A stretch of DNA of 64,000 nucleotides from an uncultured Anaerolineae bacterium (lineage in GTDB: Bacteria > Chloroflexota > Anaerolineae > Aggregatilineales > UBA2796). Location: NCBI GenBank assembly GCA_938005675.1, contig CALKXH010000093.1, positions 22,092 to 86,091 on the forward strand, read 5' to 3'. Within the stretch, counting starts at the first letter, position 1; each line of letters opens with the position of its first letter. Position numbers and translations under genes: made by a program. Under the pieces are notes generated by a model. It saw only the letters and a program-made list of their open reading frames with translations. It was not told the DNA's origin and searched no databases. Positions 42,928 to 50,029 of this stretch are shown piece after piece.

Positions 42928-44379
42928 TCACGGCATGACCGAGCCAAGCGTGGCGCACGCCGGGCAACCGCCGCCCGGACGGATGATGGCGTAGCCGCCC
43001 ATCGGGTCAGTGCCGGTGAAGAACGGGAAGTCCACGTTCCAGACGATCATCAGGCGCACGCGTCCGCTGCGCGCCGAGAGGACGGCAGCCTCTGCCAGCC
43101 ACTGCGCCTGCTGCGCCACGGTCACGTTCTGCGCCCACGCAAAGCCGCCGGGCAGCGCGCCGTAGCCCTCCGGCGAGAGGTAGCCTAGCTCGGTGAAGCA
43201 AGCCTGCTTGCCCGGGAAGCCCGCCAACGCCCGATTCAGCATGGTGGAGAAGTAACGCGTCGGATAGTTATCGCGCGGATCGCCGCTGCTCTGGTTCGGG
43301 CTGACGATGCCCTCGTTGTAATGCACGCCCACGCAGTCAAGGTACTGTGCGGCGCCGGCTTGCGCCATCTCCAGCATGTAGACGTCGTCATTCCAGTAGG
43401 CAGCCGTCTTGCCGCCCGGGCCGGCTGCGCCCGTCGGGGCGGGGGCGCCGCTGATGACCAGCGTGTTGGGGTTGCGCGCCTTGATGGCGTTATACGCTTT
43501 CGCCAACAGCTCGACGTAGCGGGCGGGATTGATCTGCCCGTTGGGCCACTCGCGGTCGAGGTTCATCTCGTTCCAGACCTCAATCGCATCGGCGCCGGCG
43601 CCCGCCAACTCCGCCACGTAGCCGGCGTACTGATCGAAGAAACCGGGCGCGAGGATATCCTCAGGCTTGCCGACCACTGAGAGCAGAATCTTGAAGCCGT
43701 TCGCCTTCGCCGCGGCGATGTGACCGAACGCCGCGCCATCGCCCGGACGGACTTGCTTCTTCACCCAGCGCATTTTGGCTTGGCGCATGGCGTTGATCGT
43801 GCCCGCGTTCAGCTCCAGCACGTGCCCGCCCAGCTCGAAGCCGCCGCCCGCTGCCGAACCAGCTGCTGGCGCGGGCAAATTGCTGCCGCCGGGCGCCGTG
43901 CCAGCGATGCCGCAGTCATAGACGCGCTGCAAGTCGTAGGTGACGCGAATGTCGTAACGGTTCGGGTTGCCCAGCGGCTGAATGATGAACTGATAGCCCG
44001 CCGTGTTGCCCTTGATGACCGTCTCGCCTTCGGGCGGCGGGCAGCCTAGCGCGCTATCGGGGAAGAGCGCCAGCTCCCACTCCCAGCTGGTCACGTAGCG
44101 CAGATTGGCGTTGATCTTGCGCGAGAGATAGCCGCGCGCCACATTGAAGGCTTGCCATTCGCGGGGCGCAACAGTCGCCTCGGCGGCGGGCGGCTCGGGC
44201 GTGGCGGCGACGATGGGCGGCGCACCCCCGCCGATGGGCGTTGCCGTCACGATGATGATAGCGGGCGTGAGCGTCGGATTTTGTGCGTTCGTGGTGACTG
44301 TCACGGGCAGTCCGAACAGCGCCAGAGCGAGGCTAAGCGCCGTCAGCGCTATCAGGAACTTGTTCACTCTCAAAGCCAT
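42928..44379 (-). CDS. Secreted TIM-barrel glycoside hydrolase-like protein
   Basis: 483 residues from ATG 44379 (GGAG 7 nt upstream). Signal peptide (about 1-32), a Pro/Thr linker (to about 72), a small N-terminal domain with cysteines, a Gly/Ala linker, then a clan GH-A-like barrel (about 180-483). Possible catalytic residues are Glu271 in VWNEMNLDREW and Glu397 in ACFTELGYLSPEG. Similar proteins are annotated as cellulase-like or GH39-like. It acts outside the cell. It lies in the same strand series as the C39 gene but 124 bp apart. Confidence 0.65.
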   Translation of the reverse strand: MALRVNKFLIALTALSLALALFGLPVTVTTNAQNPTLTPAIIIVTATPIGGGAPPIVAATPEPPAAEATVAPREWQAFNVARGYLSRKINANLRYVTSWEWELALFPDSALGCPPPEGETVIKGNTAGYQFIIQPLGNPNRYDIRVTYDLQRVYDCGIAGTAPGGSNLPAPAAGSAAGGGFELGGHVLELNAGTINAMRQAKMRWVKKQVRPGDGAAFGHIAAAKANGFKILLSVVGKPEDILAPGFFDQYAGYVAELAGAGADAIEVWNEMNLDREWPNGQINPARYVELLAKAYNAIKARNPNTLVISGAPAPTGAAGPGGKTAAYWNDDVYMLEMAQAGAAQYLDCVGVHYNEGIVSPNQSSGDPRDNYPTRYFSTMLNRALAGFPGKQACFTELGYLSPEGYGALPGGFAWAQNVTVAQQAQWLAEAAVLSARSGRVRLMIVWNVDFPFFTGTDPMGGYAIIRPGGGCPACATLGSVMP

Positions 44380-44503
44380 TGCTATGCTCCACACGAATTT
44401 GTCGTTAGATTGCGCTAGAGTTCCCTCTCACAGCGCGCTTTAGCATACCTAGAAAGCTTGCGGCTGTCTAGTCTGCGTATGAAAAGCGTCAGCAGGCGCC
44501 GCG

Positions 44504-46045
44504 CTAGGGATTAGGCGGGCGGAAACGCCCCGTGCGCAGCTCTTCGAGCCGATCCGCAGCCGGGCTGTAGCGCGGATTGATGCTCAGGACGCGGCGGAAG
44601 GCGCGCTGCGCCTCTTCGAAGTTGCCCTGAGCGGCTAACGCCATGCCCCGCCAATAGTGCGACTCCTCCAAATCGCTGGAGGTGCCCAGCGTGGCATCGG
44701 CGAGGGCGATCACCTCGTTATACTGAGCGGCGTAGTAGTACGCCTCGTACATCGTGAACTGATACCACAGCATCCGCCACGGCAAGCCCGCCCCGACGCT
44801 GCGGGCGCGGTCGAAGGCGCGCACGGCGTTGCGATAGTCGCGCAGCAGCACGTAGCTGCTGCCCATGTTGAACCACGCGAAGGGATTATCCGGCTGCATC
44901 GAGGCTTCCTCTTTAGCGCGGCTGAGGGCGTGCTGGATGCTGTAGGTCACATCTTGGTGCGGACCGAGCAGCAGCGCCAACTCGCGCTCGCGCTCGGCGG
45001 GGTAGACCACGATGTAGAGCCGATTGAACTGCTGCCAGCGCTCATCGATGTCGCGGTAGCGTTCCCAGCGGGCGCCGCGGTAGGTATCCAGCACGTGGAA
45101 CTCGCCGCGCCCGTCGTCGTAGCCTTGAATGGTCAGGTAGTGCCCCATCCAGCCCTCGCCCGCCACCAGGTAGCCCTTTTCGAGGATCACGCCGAAGCCG
45201 TTCGCCACCAGGCGCTTGATCAGGTTCAGATCGCCGCCCACGCGCATGAGCGCCTTGAGCGGCACGCCGCGCTCGCCGTTCAGATGCGCGTTGACGTAGT
45301 TGACCAGCTCCCACGGGCTGACGTTGCGATCTTCGGTGCTGGGCTTGAGGTAGCGCGTCACTTCGTCTTTCGTGCCGTTCCAGCCGAAGTAGTAGAGGAC
45401 TTGCGTCAGGTTGGCGGGCCCGCAGGTGTTCCACGTCTGCTGGACGAAGCGGAAGCCCTGCCCTTGCCACGCCACCGGCACGGGAATCTCGGTCGGGACG
45501 GGCGAGGGCGGCAAGGTCGGCGTGCGGGTGGGCGTGGGCAGCGCCTCCAGCGAGAAAGTGGGGAAGGGCGTGGGCGTGGCGGCGAGCGCCGCGATGACGG
45601 GCGTGTTGGTGACCAGCAGCGAGGTCGGGCGCGGACCGCTGGGCGTGTTGGGCAAGCCGCGCGTGGGCGCCGCCGCGATGTTCTCGGCATCGCCGCCGGC
45701 TTGCAGGGCGCCGCCCAGCTCCGCCGTCGGGCTGACGGGCAGCGTGGCGAGCAGCGCTAGGGCGTCCTCATCGCGGCGGACGGCGGTGGGCAGGCTTTCG
45801 GCGCTGTAGACGCGCGTCGGCTTGAAGGCTTCCAGCAGCGGCAAGCGGTTCATCCAGATGACTTGCTCGCTGGTGGGCAGGCTGCGAAACCACATCGGCG
45901 TCACGATCAGGGCGAGGAAGGCGAGGCTGGTGAACAGGATCATGCCGACGCCCAGACAGCCCAAGCTCAGCTTCAGCCACAGCAGGCGCGGCGGCTCAGG
46001 ATAGGCGTCGGCGTAGGGCGCTTCAGCCGAGATCGGTCTAGACAT
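44504..46045 (-). CDS. Membrane-anchored C39-like cysteine peptidase with TPR repeats
   Basis: 513 residues. One membrane helix (about 24-50), a long Pro/Thr linker (about 125-190), a C39-type papain-fold domain with Cys208 in QQTWNTCGPANL, His302 in GWMGHYLTIQGYDD and Asp320 in FHVLD, then about three TPR units (about 370-505, for example NPFAWFNMGSSYVLLRDYRN). C39 domains cut double-glycine leaders or process extracellular peptides. The TPRs probably bind a partner. No bacteriocin gene or transporter is adjacent. The catalytic triad is complete by pattern. Confidence 0.78.
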   Translation of the reverse strand: MSRPISAEAPYADAYPEPPRLLWLKLSLGCLGVGMILFTSLAFLALIVTPMWFRSLPTSEQVIWMNRLPLLEAFKPTRVYSAESLPTAVRRDEDALALLATLPVSPTAELGGALQAGGDAENIAAAPTRGLPNTPSGPRPTSLLVTNTPVIAALAATPTPFPTFSLEALPTPTRTPTLPPSPVPTEIPVPVAWQGQGFRFVQQTWNTCGPANLTQVLYYFGWNGTKDEVTRYLKPSTEDRNVSPWELVNYVNAHLNGERGVPLKALMRVGGDLNLIKRLVANGFGVILEKGYLVAGEGWMGHYLTIQGYDDGRGEFHVLDTYRGARWERYRDIDERWQQFNRLYIVVYPAERERELALLLGPHQDVTYSIQHALSRAKEEASMQPDNPFAWFNMGSSYVLLRDYRNAVRAFDRARSVGAGLPWRMLWYQFTMYEAYYYAAQYNEVIALADATLGTSSDLEESHYWRGMALAAQGNFEEAQRAFRRVLSINPRYSPAADRLEELRTGRFRPPNP

Positions 46046-46160
46046 AAGCTCGCTTCATACACTTCAGCGCGCCGAAAGCGTGCGCGCGCATTTTCAGGTA
46101 CACTAAGCCGACCATGATAGCGCAAAAAGCGGCGGCTTGCCCAACGTTTAGAAAACGCTT

Positions 46161-47129
46161 ATGTTAGAGTTGCATTGGCGGGTGCTGACCTTCTGCCGCG
46201 CTGAGGGGCTCTTCACGCCTGAGGAGCGCGTTGTGGTGGCGGTCTCAGGCGGCGCGGACTCGTTGGCGCTGCTGCACATTTTGCGGGCGCTGCAGGGCGA
46301 GCTGCGCATCAGTTTACACGCCGCCACGCTCGATCACGGGCTGCGCGGGGCGCAAGGCGCCGCCGATGCCGCCTTTGTCAGGGATATCGCCGCCGAGTGG
46401 GGCATCCCGTGTACAGTTGGAGGCGCCGATGTGCCGCGCCTTGCCGCTGAGTGGCGGCTGGGCATCGAGGCGGCGGCGCGCCGCGCCCGTTACGCCTTCC
46501 TGAGCGCTTGCGCTGCTCAAGTCGGCGCGCACTGCCTCGCCACCGCCCACCAGCGCGACGATCAAGCCGAGACCGTGCTGCTGCACCTGATTCGGGGCAG
46601 CGGCTTGGCGGGCTTGCGCGGCATCCTGCCCGCCACACAGCGCGACGGGCTGCGCATCGTGCGCCCGCTGCTGGAGATCGGGCGCGAGGAGCTGCGCGCG
46701 TACCTTGCAGGGCTGGGCATCGCCCCGCGCGAGGATGCCAGCAACGCCGATCTGCAGTACGCGCGCAACAAAGTCCGCCATGCGATTTTGCCGCTGTTGC
46801 GCCAGATCAACCCGTCGGTGGTGGCGAGCCTCGCCCGCACTGCCCAAACCCTGCGCGATGACTATGCCGCGCTGATGGCAACTTTGCCGCCCTACGCGCC
46901 GCCCAGCCTGCGCCGCGAGGATTTTCTGCAGTTGCTGCCCGCCCAGCAGCGTCTGTGGCTGCGCGCCGCCGTGCTGCACCTCGCGCCCGATCACGACCTG
47001 AGCTACGAGCGCGTTGAGGCGGCGCGCCGTTTTGTGCAGCGCTTGCGCACGGCGGGCGGCGTCCAGCTGGGCGGCGGCGTGTGGCTGCGCGCCAATCAGG
47101 CGCGGCTGCGCGTGCTGCGCGAGCGTTAA
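46161..47129 (+). CDS. tilS: tRNA(Ile)-lysidine synthase
   Basis: 322 residues. It ligates lysine to C34 of the CAU-anticodon tRNA-Ile. The PP-loop SGGADS is at 29-34, with HQRDDQAETVLLHLIRG and the N-terminal ALDHG-type segment following (ATLDHGLRG). The C-terminal part is short relative to E. coli TilS (432 residues), a common short form. The stop overlaps the stop of the LOG gene by 4 bp (TTAA). Confidence 0.92.
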   Translation: MLELHWRVLTFCRAEGLFTPEERVVVAVSGGADSLALLHILRALQGELRISLHAATLDHGLRGAQGAADAAFVRDIAAEWGIPCTVGGADVPRLAAEWRLGIEAAARRARYAFLSACAAQVGAHCLATAHQRDDQAETVLLHLIRGSGLAGLRGILPATQRDGLRIVRPLLEIGREELRAYLAGLGIAPREDASNADLQYARNKVRHAILPLLRQINPSVVASLARTAQTLRDDYAALMATLPPYAPPSLRREDFLQLLPAQQRLWLRAAVLHLAPDHDLSYERVEAARRFVQRLRTAGGVQLGGGVWLRANQARLRVLRER

Positions 47130-47746
47130 TCGCGTCGGTCGCCCAGTGGGGGAGTCTTTTGCACGTCGCCCAGTCGCGGCGCAATGCGCGGCGGACTCGC
47201 CCACCACGTCTCAAGGGCGGGCACGACCTCTTCCACAGACGCCACCAGCTGCAGATACGCCATATCCTCAGGGCGGATGACGGCGTGCGCGGCGAAGGTC
47301 TGGGCGAAGGCGCGCCAGCCCGCCCCGACGGCGATCAGCGGGCGGAGCGGCACCTCGTTAACCTGCAGCAGACTCCACGCCAAGGCGATCTCCGAGAGCG
47401 TGCCGACGCCGCCCGGCAGCGCGACGTAGGCATCCGAAGTCGTGATCAGGTAGTTCAGGCGCTCGGCGAGCGTGGCGAACTGCACCTCCTCGTGCAGAAA
47501 AGGGTTCGGGACTAAGCCGCGCGCCCGAAATAGCCCGACCGTCACGCCGATGACACGCCCGCCTGCCTGCGCCGCCCCCTCGCTGACCGCGCCCATCGCG
47601 CCGCCATAGCCGCCGCTCATCACGGCGTAGCCGCGCTGTGCCAGCTGCGCGCCCAACCATCGCGCCGCCGCATACTCAGGCGTCCCTGCCGCGATGGAGG
47701 CGCTGCCGAAGACGCCGATCACGCGCCGTTTGATGGTCTCTGCCAT
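47126..47746 (-). CDS. LOG/SLOG-family nucleotide-binding protein
   Basis: 206 residues from ATG 47746, preceded by GAGGGG. A Rossmann-like fold with VIGVFGSASIAAGTPEYAAA at the start, the GGYGGAMGAVSEGA loop and the PGGVGTLSE motif (111-119) shared by cytokinin-activating LOG enzymes and their relatives. Such enzymes release nucleobases from nucleotide 5'-monophosphates or bind nucleotide signals; the exact substrate is not clear. It is convergent with tilS and divergent from the DUF2085 gene. Confidence 0.85.
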   Translation of the reverse strand: MAETIKRRVIGVFGSASIAAGTPEYAAARWLGAQLAQRGYAVMSGGYGGAMGAVSEGAAQAGGRVIGVTVGLFRARGLVPNPFLHEEVQFATLAERLNYLITTSDAYVALPGGVGTLSEIALAWSLLQVNEVPLRPLIAVGAGWRAFAQTFAAHAVIRPEDMAYLQLVASVEEVVPALETWWASPPRIAPRLGDVQKTPPLGDRRD

Positions 47747-47786
47747 GTTCCCCTCGTCAAAGTTTGCCAAAAGTCCTCGCCCCATC

Positions 47787-47792
47787 TAAGAT
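47787..47792 (+). promoter_or_regulatory. -10 element 7 nt before the DUF2085 start
   Basis: TAAGAT ends 7 nt before the ATG at 47800, with GAGG between. This is another very short-leader arrangement, similar to those at 16320 and 53049. Confidence 0.4.
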
Positions 47793-47799
47793 CGAGGCT

Positions 47800-48591
47800 A
47801 TGAGCTACACACCCAAGCCCGATAACTCGTGGGCGGTGCGCCTGAATCGCTGGGCGCTGGCGTGGGCGCGGCACTACCTCAAAATTGTGCTGATCCCGCT
47901 CGCCATCTTCATCGTCCTGCCTTTCCTCGCACCTACCCTGATGCTGATCGGCGCGACGGCGCCGGCGGAGGTCATCTACAGCCTCTACCGACCTTTCTGC
48001 CACACTTTCGCCTTCCGCTCGTGGTTTTTGTACGGGCAACAGAGCGTCTACCCGCGCGAGGCGGCGCACCTAGGCGCCGCGCTGACCTACGAGGCGATCC
48101 TGCCCAGCATCATGGCGCAGCTCAACCGCCTCCCGCCGCCCGACTCGCCCATCCCGCCCGATCAGTGGTACGCCCGCGAGTTTCTGGGCAATCCGCAACT
48201 GGGCTACAAGGTGGCGGTCTGCCAGCGCGATGTGGCGATCTACGTCGGGCTGCTGCTGGGCGGGCTGATCTACGCCATCCCGCGCGTCAGACGGCAGCTG
48301 CGCCCCGTCCCGCTGTGGCTGTATGTGTGGCTGGGCTTGGCGCCCATCGGCATCGATGGCTTCTCGCAGCTGCTGAGCGGCGCGCTGTGGCAAGTCCGCG
48401 AGACCACGCCGACTTTCCGCGTGGTGACGGGCTTGCTCTTCGGTTTGATGAACGCTTGGCTGGCTTTCCCCTATCTGGAGGCGACCGCCCGCGAGACCAT
48501 CCACGAGATTGAGGCGAAATTCGCCAAGCGCGCCGAGCGCCTGCGTCAAAAAGGCGCGGCTACGCCATCGCCGCAGCGACCTCGTCGCTGA
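47800..48591 (+). CDS. DUF2085 integral membrane protein
   Basis: 263 residues from ATG 47800. Four or five helices with the family signature SLYRPFCHTFAFRSWFLYGQ and CQRDVAIYVGLLLGG, including the paired histidine/cysteine residues that suggest metal or heme contact. The family is a small membrane protein group of unknown function, common in Chloroflexota and other thermophilic lineages. The charged C-terminal tail (about 235-263) overlaps the end of the yebC gene by 32 bp on the other strand. Confidence 0.8.
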   Translation: MSYTPKPDNSWAVRLNRWALAWARHYLKIVLIPLAIFIVLPFLAPTLMLIGATAPAEVIYSLYRPFCHTFAFRSWFLYGQQSVYPREAAHLGAALTYEAILPSIMAQLNRLPPPDSPIPPDQWYAREFLGNPQLGYKVAVCQRDVAIYVGLLLGGLIYAIPRVRRQLRPVPLWLYVWLGLAPIGIDGFSQLLSGALWQVRETTPTFRVVTGLLFGLMNAWLAFPYLEATARETIHEIEAKFAKRAERLRQKGAATPSPQRPRR

Positions 48592-49309
48592 TGTTCAGGT
48601 TGCTGGCGACGCTCTGCACGTCGTCGAGGTCTTCGAGCTTCTCCAGCAGGCTGGTCACTTGCATGGATTCCTCCAGCCCCAGCTCGATCTCGTTCTTCGC
48701 CACCCAGCTCAGGCTTGAGTCGGTGACTTTGTAGCCCGCCTCGCTCAGTTTGCTCTCGACGGCAGCCAGCGCCTCGCGCGGGGTGTAGACGATGTGCGTC
48801 TCCTCGCCCGTCACGATGTCGTCGGCGCCGGCGTCGGCGGCATCCAGCAGCAGCTGATCGGGATCGACGCCCTCGGCGCTGATCTCGATGTAGCCCTTGC
48901 GCTCGAACTGCCAAGCCACGGCGTTCGCCTCCGCCAAGCTGCCGTTGGCGCGGTTGAAGAGCGTGCGGATGGCGGAGAGCGTGCGGTTGCGATTATCGGT
49001 CAGCACGTCGATCAGGATGGCGACGCCGTGCGGACCGTAGCCCTCGTAGGTGATCTCCTCCATGACCACGCCGTCGTCGCCGCCGCCGACTCCGCGCGCG
49101 ATGGCGCGGTCGATGTTCTCTTTGGGCATGTTGGCGGCTTTGGCTTTGGCGATGGCGAGGCGCAGGCGCGTATTGGCATCCGGGTTAGCGCCGCCTTCGC
49201 GCGCCGCGATGGTCAGTTCGCGCCCCAGCCGCGTGAAGAGCTTGCCGCGCTTGGCATCCAGCGCGCCTTTTTTGCGTTTGATGGTAGACCATTTGCTGTG
49301 TCCGGACAT
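48560..49309 (-). CDS. yebC: YebC/PmpR-family protein
   Basis: 249 residues, the usual size. The start MSGHSKWSTIKRKKGALDAK is the family hallmark, followed by REGGANPDANTRLRLAIAKA and YEGYGPHGVAILIDVLTDN. Members bind DNA as regulators or help ribosomes through proline-rich stretches. The second role would fit the Pro-rich linkers in this genome's proteins, but that is an inference. A strong AGGAG site precedes the ATG. It ends inside the 3' end of the DUF2085 gene. Confidence 0.94.
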   Translation of the reverse strand: MSGHSKWSTIKRKKGALDAKRGKLFTRLGRELTIAAREGGANPDANTRLRLAIAKAKAANMPKENIDRAIARGVGGGDDGVVMEEITYEGYGPHGVAILIDVLTDNRNRTLSAIRTLFNRANGSLAEANAVAWQFERKGYIEISAEGVDPDQLLLDAADAGADDIVTGEETHIVYTPREALAAVESKLSEAGYKVTDSSLSWVAKNEIELGLEESMQVTSLLEKLEDLDDVQSVASNLNISDEVAAAMA

Positions 49310-49370
49310 GGTCTCGTCTCCTGTGCGTTCAAGTGAGTTGGTTTGGGGCTATTATAGCACAAGGCGGCGG

Positions 49371-49718
49371 CTAGGTGATTTTTTCGATCAGCAAGCGCAC
49401 GCCGACGATCTTGACGGGGCGCTTCTCGATGAACAGATAGAGCAGCTTGCGGTTGCCGAAAGGGTTCGGCCTGCCCGCCACCACCACGGCGAGGGCGAGC
49501 AGATCGAGGTCTTCGAGCCGCTGATGCACGCTGAGGGTGAAGCGGCTGGGCAAGCGGGTCTGGGCGACGGAGCGGGCGAGCGGCTCCGTCCAAACTGCGA
49601 CGATAGGTGCGTTCAATAGATCAGCGAGGCTGGGGCGCTGCGGGTAGGGTTCAGTCCCCCATTCGCGTTCGTGCAGCTGCACCAGTTCCATGAAGCTTTT
49701 TTCAAAATCAACGGTCAT
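49371..49718 (-). CDS. Hypothetical protein
   Basis: 115 residues from ATG 49718; I recognise no family. It has an acidic N-terminal helix (MTVDFEKSFMELVQLHEREW), a central SLADLLNAPIVAVWTEPLA segment and a basic, strand-rich end (KLLYLFIEKRPVKIVGVRLL). It has no signal peptide or membrane helix. A -10 TATAAT on the minus strand (49762-49767) suits its start. It lies 61 bp upstream of yebC on the same strand and may be cotranscribed with it. Confidence 0.55.
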   Translation of the reverse strand: MTVDFEKSFMELVQLHEREWGTEPYPQRPSLADLLNAPIVAVWTEPLARSVAQTRLPSRFTLSVHQRLEDLDLLALAVVVAGRPNPFGNRKLLYLFIEKRPVKIVGVRLLIEKIT

Positions 49719-49761
49719 GGCTCGGCTCGTTATCCATAGGCGTAGGCGTGCAAGGCACTTC

Positions 49762-49767
49762 ATTATA
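49762..49767 (-). promoter_or_regulatory. -10 element of the hypothetical/yebC transcript
   Basis: ATTATA on the plus strand is TATAAT on the minus strand, 44 bp before the hypothetical gene's ATG. The -35 is weak. Confidence 0.45.
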
Positions 49768-49852
49768 CCCGATCTAGGCAAGTCGCAGCCCGCCGTTGGC
49801 GAATTGCCATCAGCTCACTTGCCAAACTAAGGGCTTTGCACAAAATTGCTTA

Positions 49853-49881
49853 TTGCACACACTCGTTCAGATTGGTACAAT
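49853..49881 (+). promoter_or_regulatory. Promoter of the NYN protein gene
   Basis: TTGCAC (49853-49858), 17-bp spacer, TACAAT (49876-49881). Confidence 0.65.
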
Positions 49882-50029
49882 TGAAATCAGCTTCAAAATC
49901 TGCGGCTGTTTAAGCGTTTTAGGCGTTCGCGCTTTCAAGAATCGTTAAAGCATTAAGGCAGAGATAGAAAACAATGCTTTTCTTGTTTTATTTTAAGGAT
50001 TGTCCGCGCGTAAAATACGGAGCTTTGGG

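Larger units (their letters stand above)
49719..50029. other. Divergent AT-richer intergenic region
   Basis: 311 bp between the hypothetical gene (minus) and the NYN gene (plus), more AT-rich than its surroundings. It holds a minus -10 (49762-49767) and a complete plus-strand promoter (49853-49881) that gives the NYN mRNA a leader of about 140 nt, plus an AT-rich stretch at 49960-50000. I see no gene in it. Confidence 0.55.
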
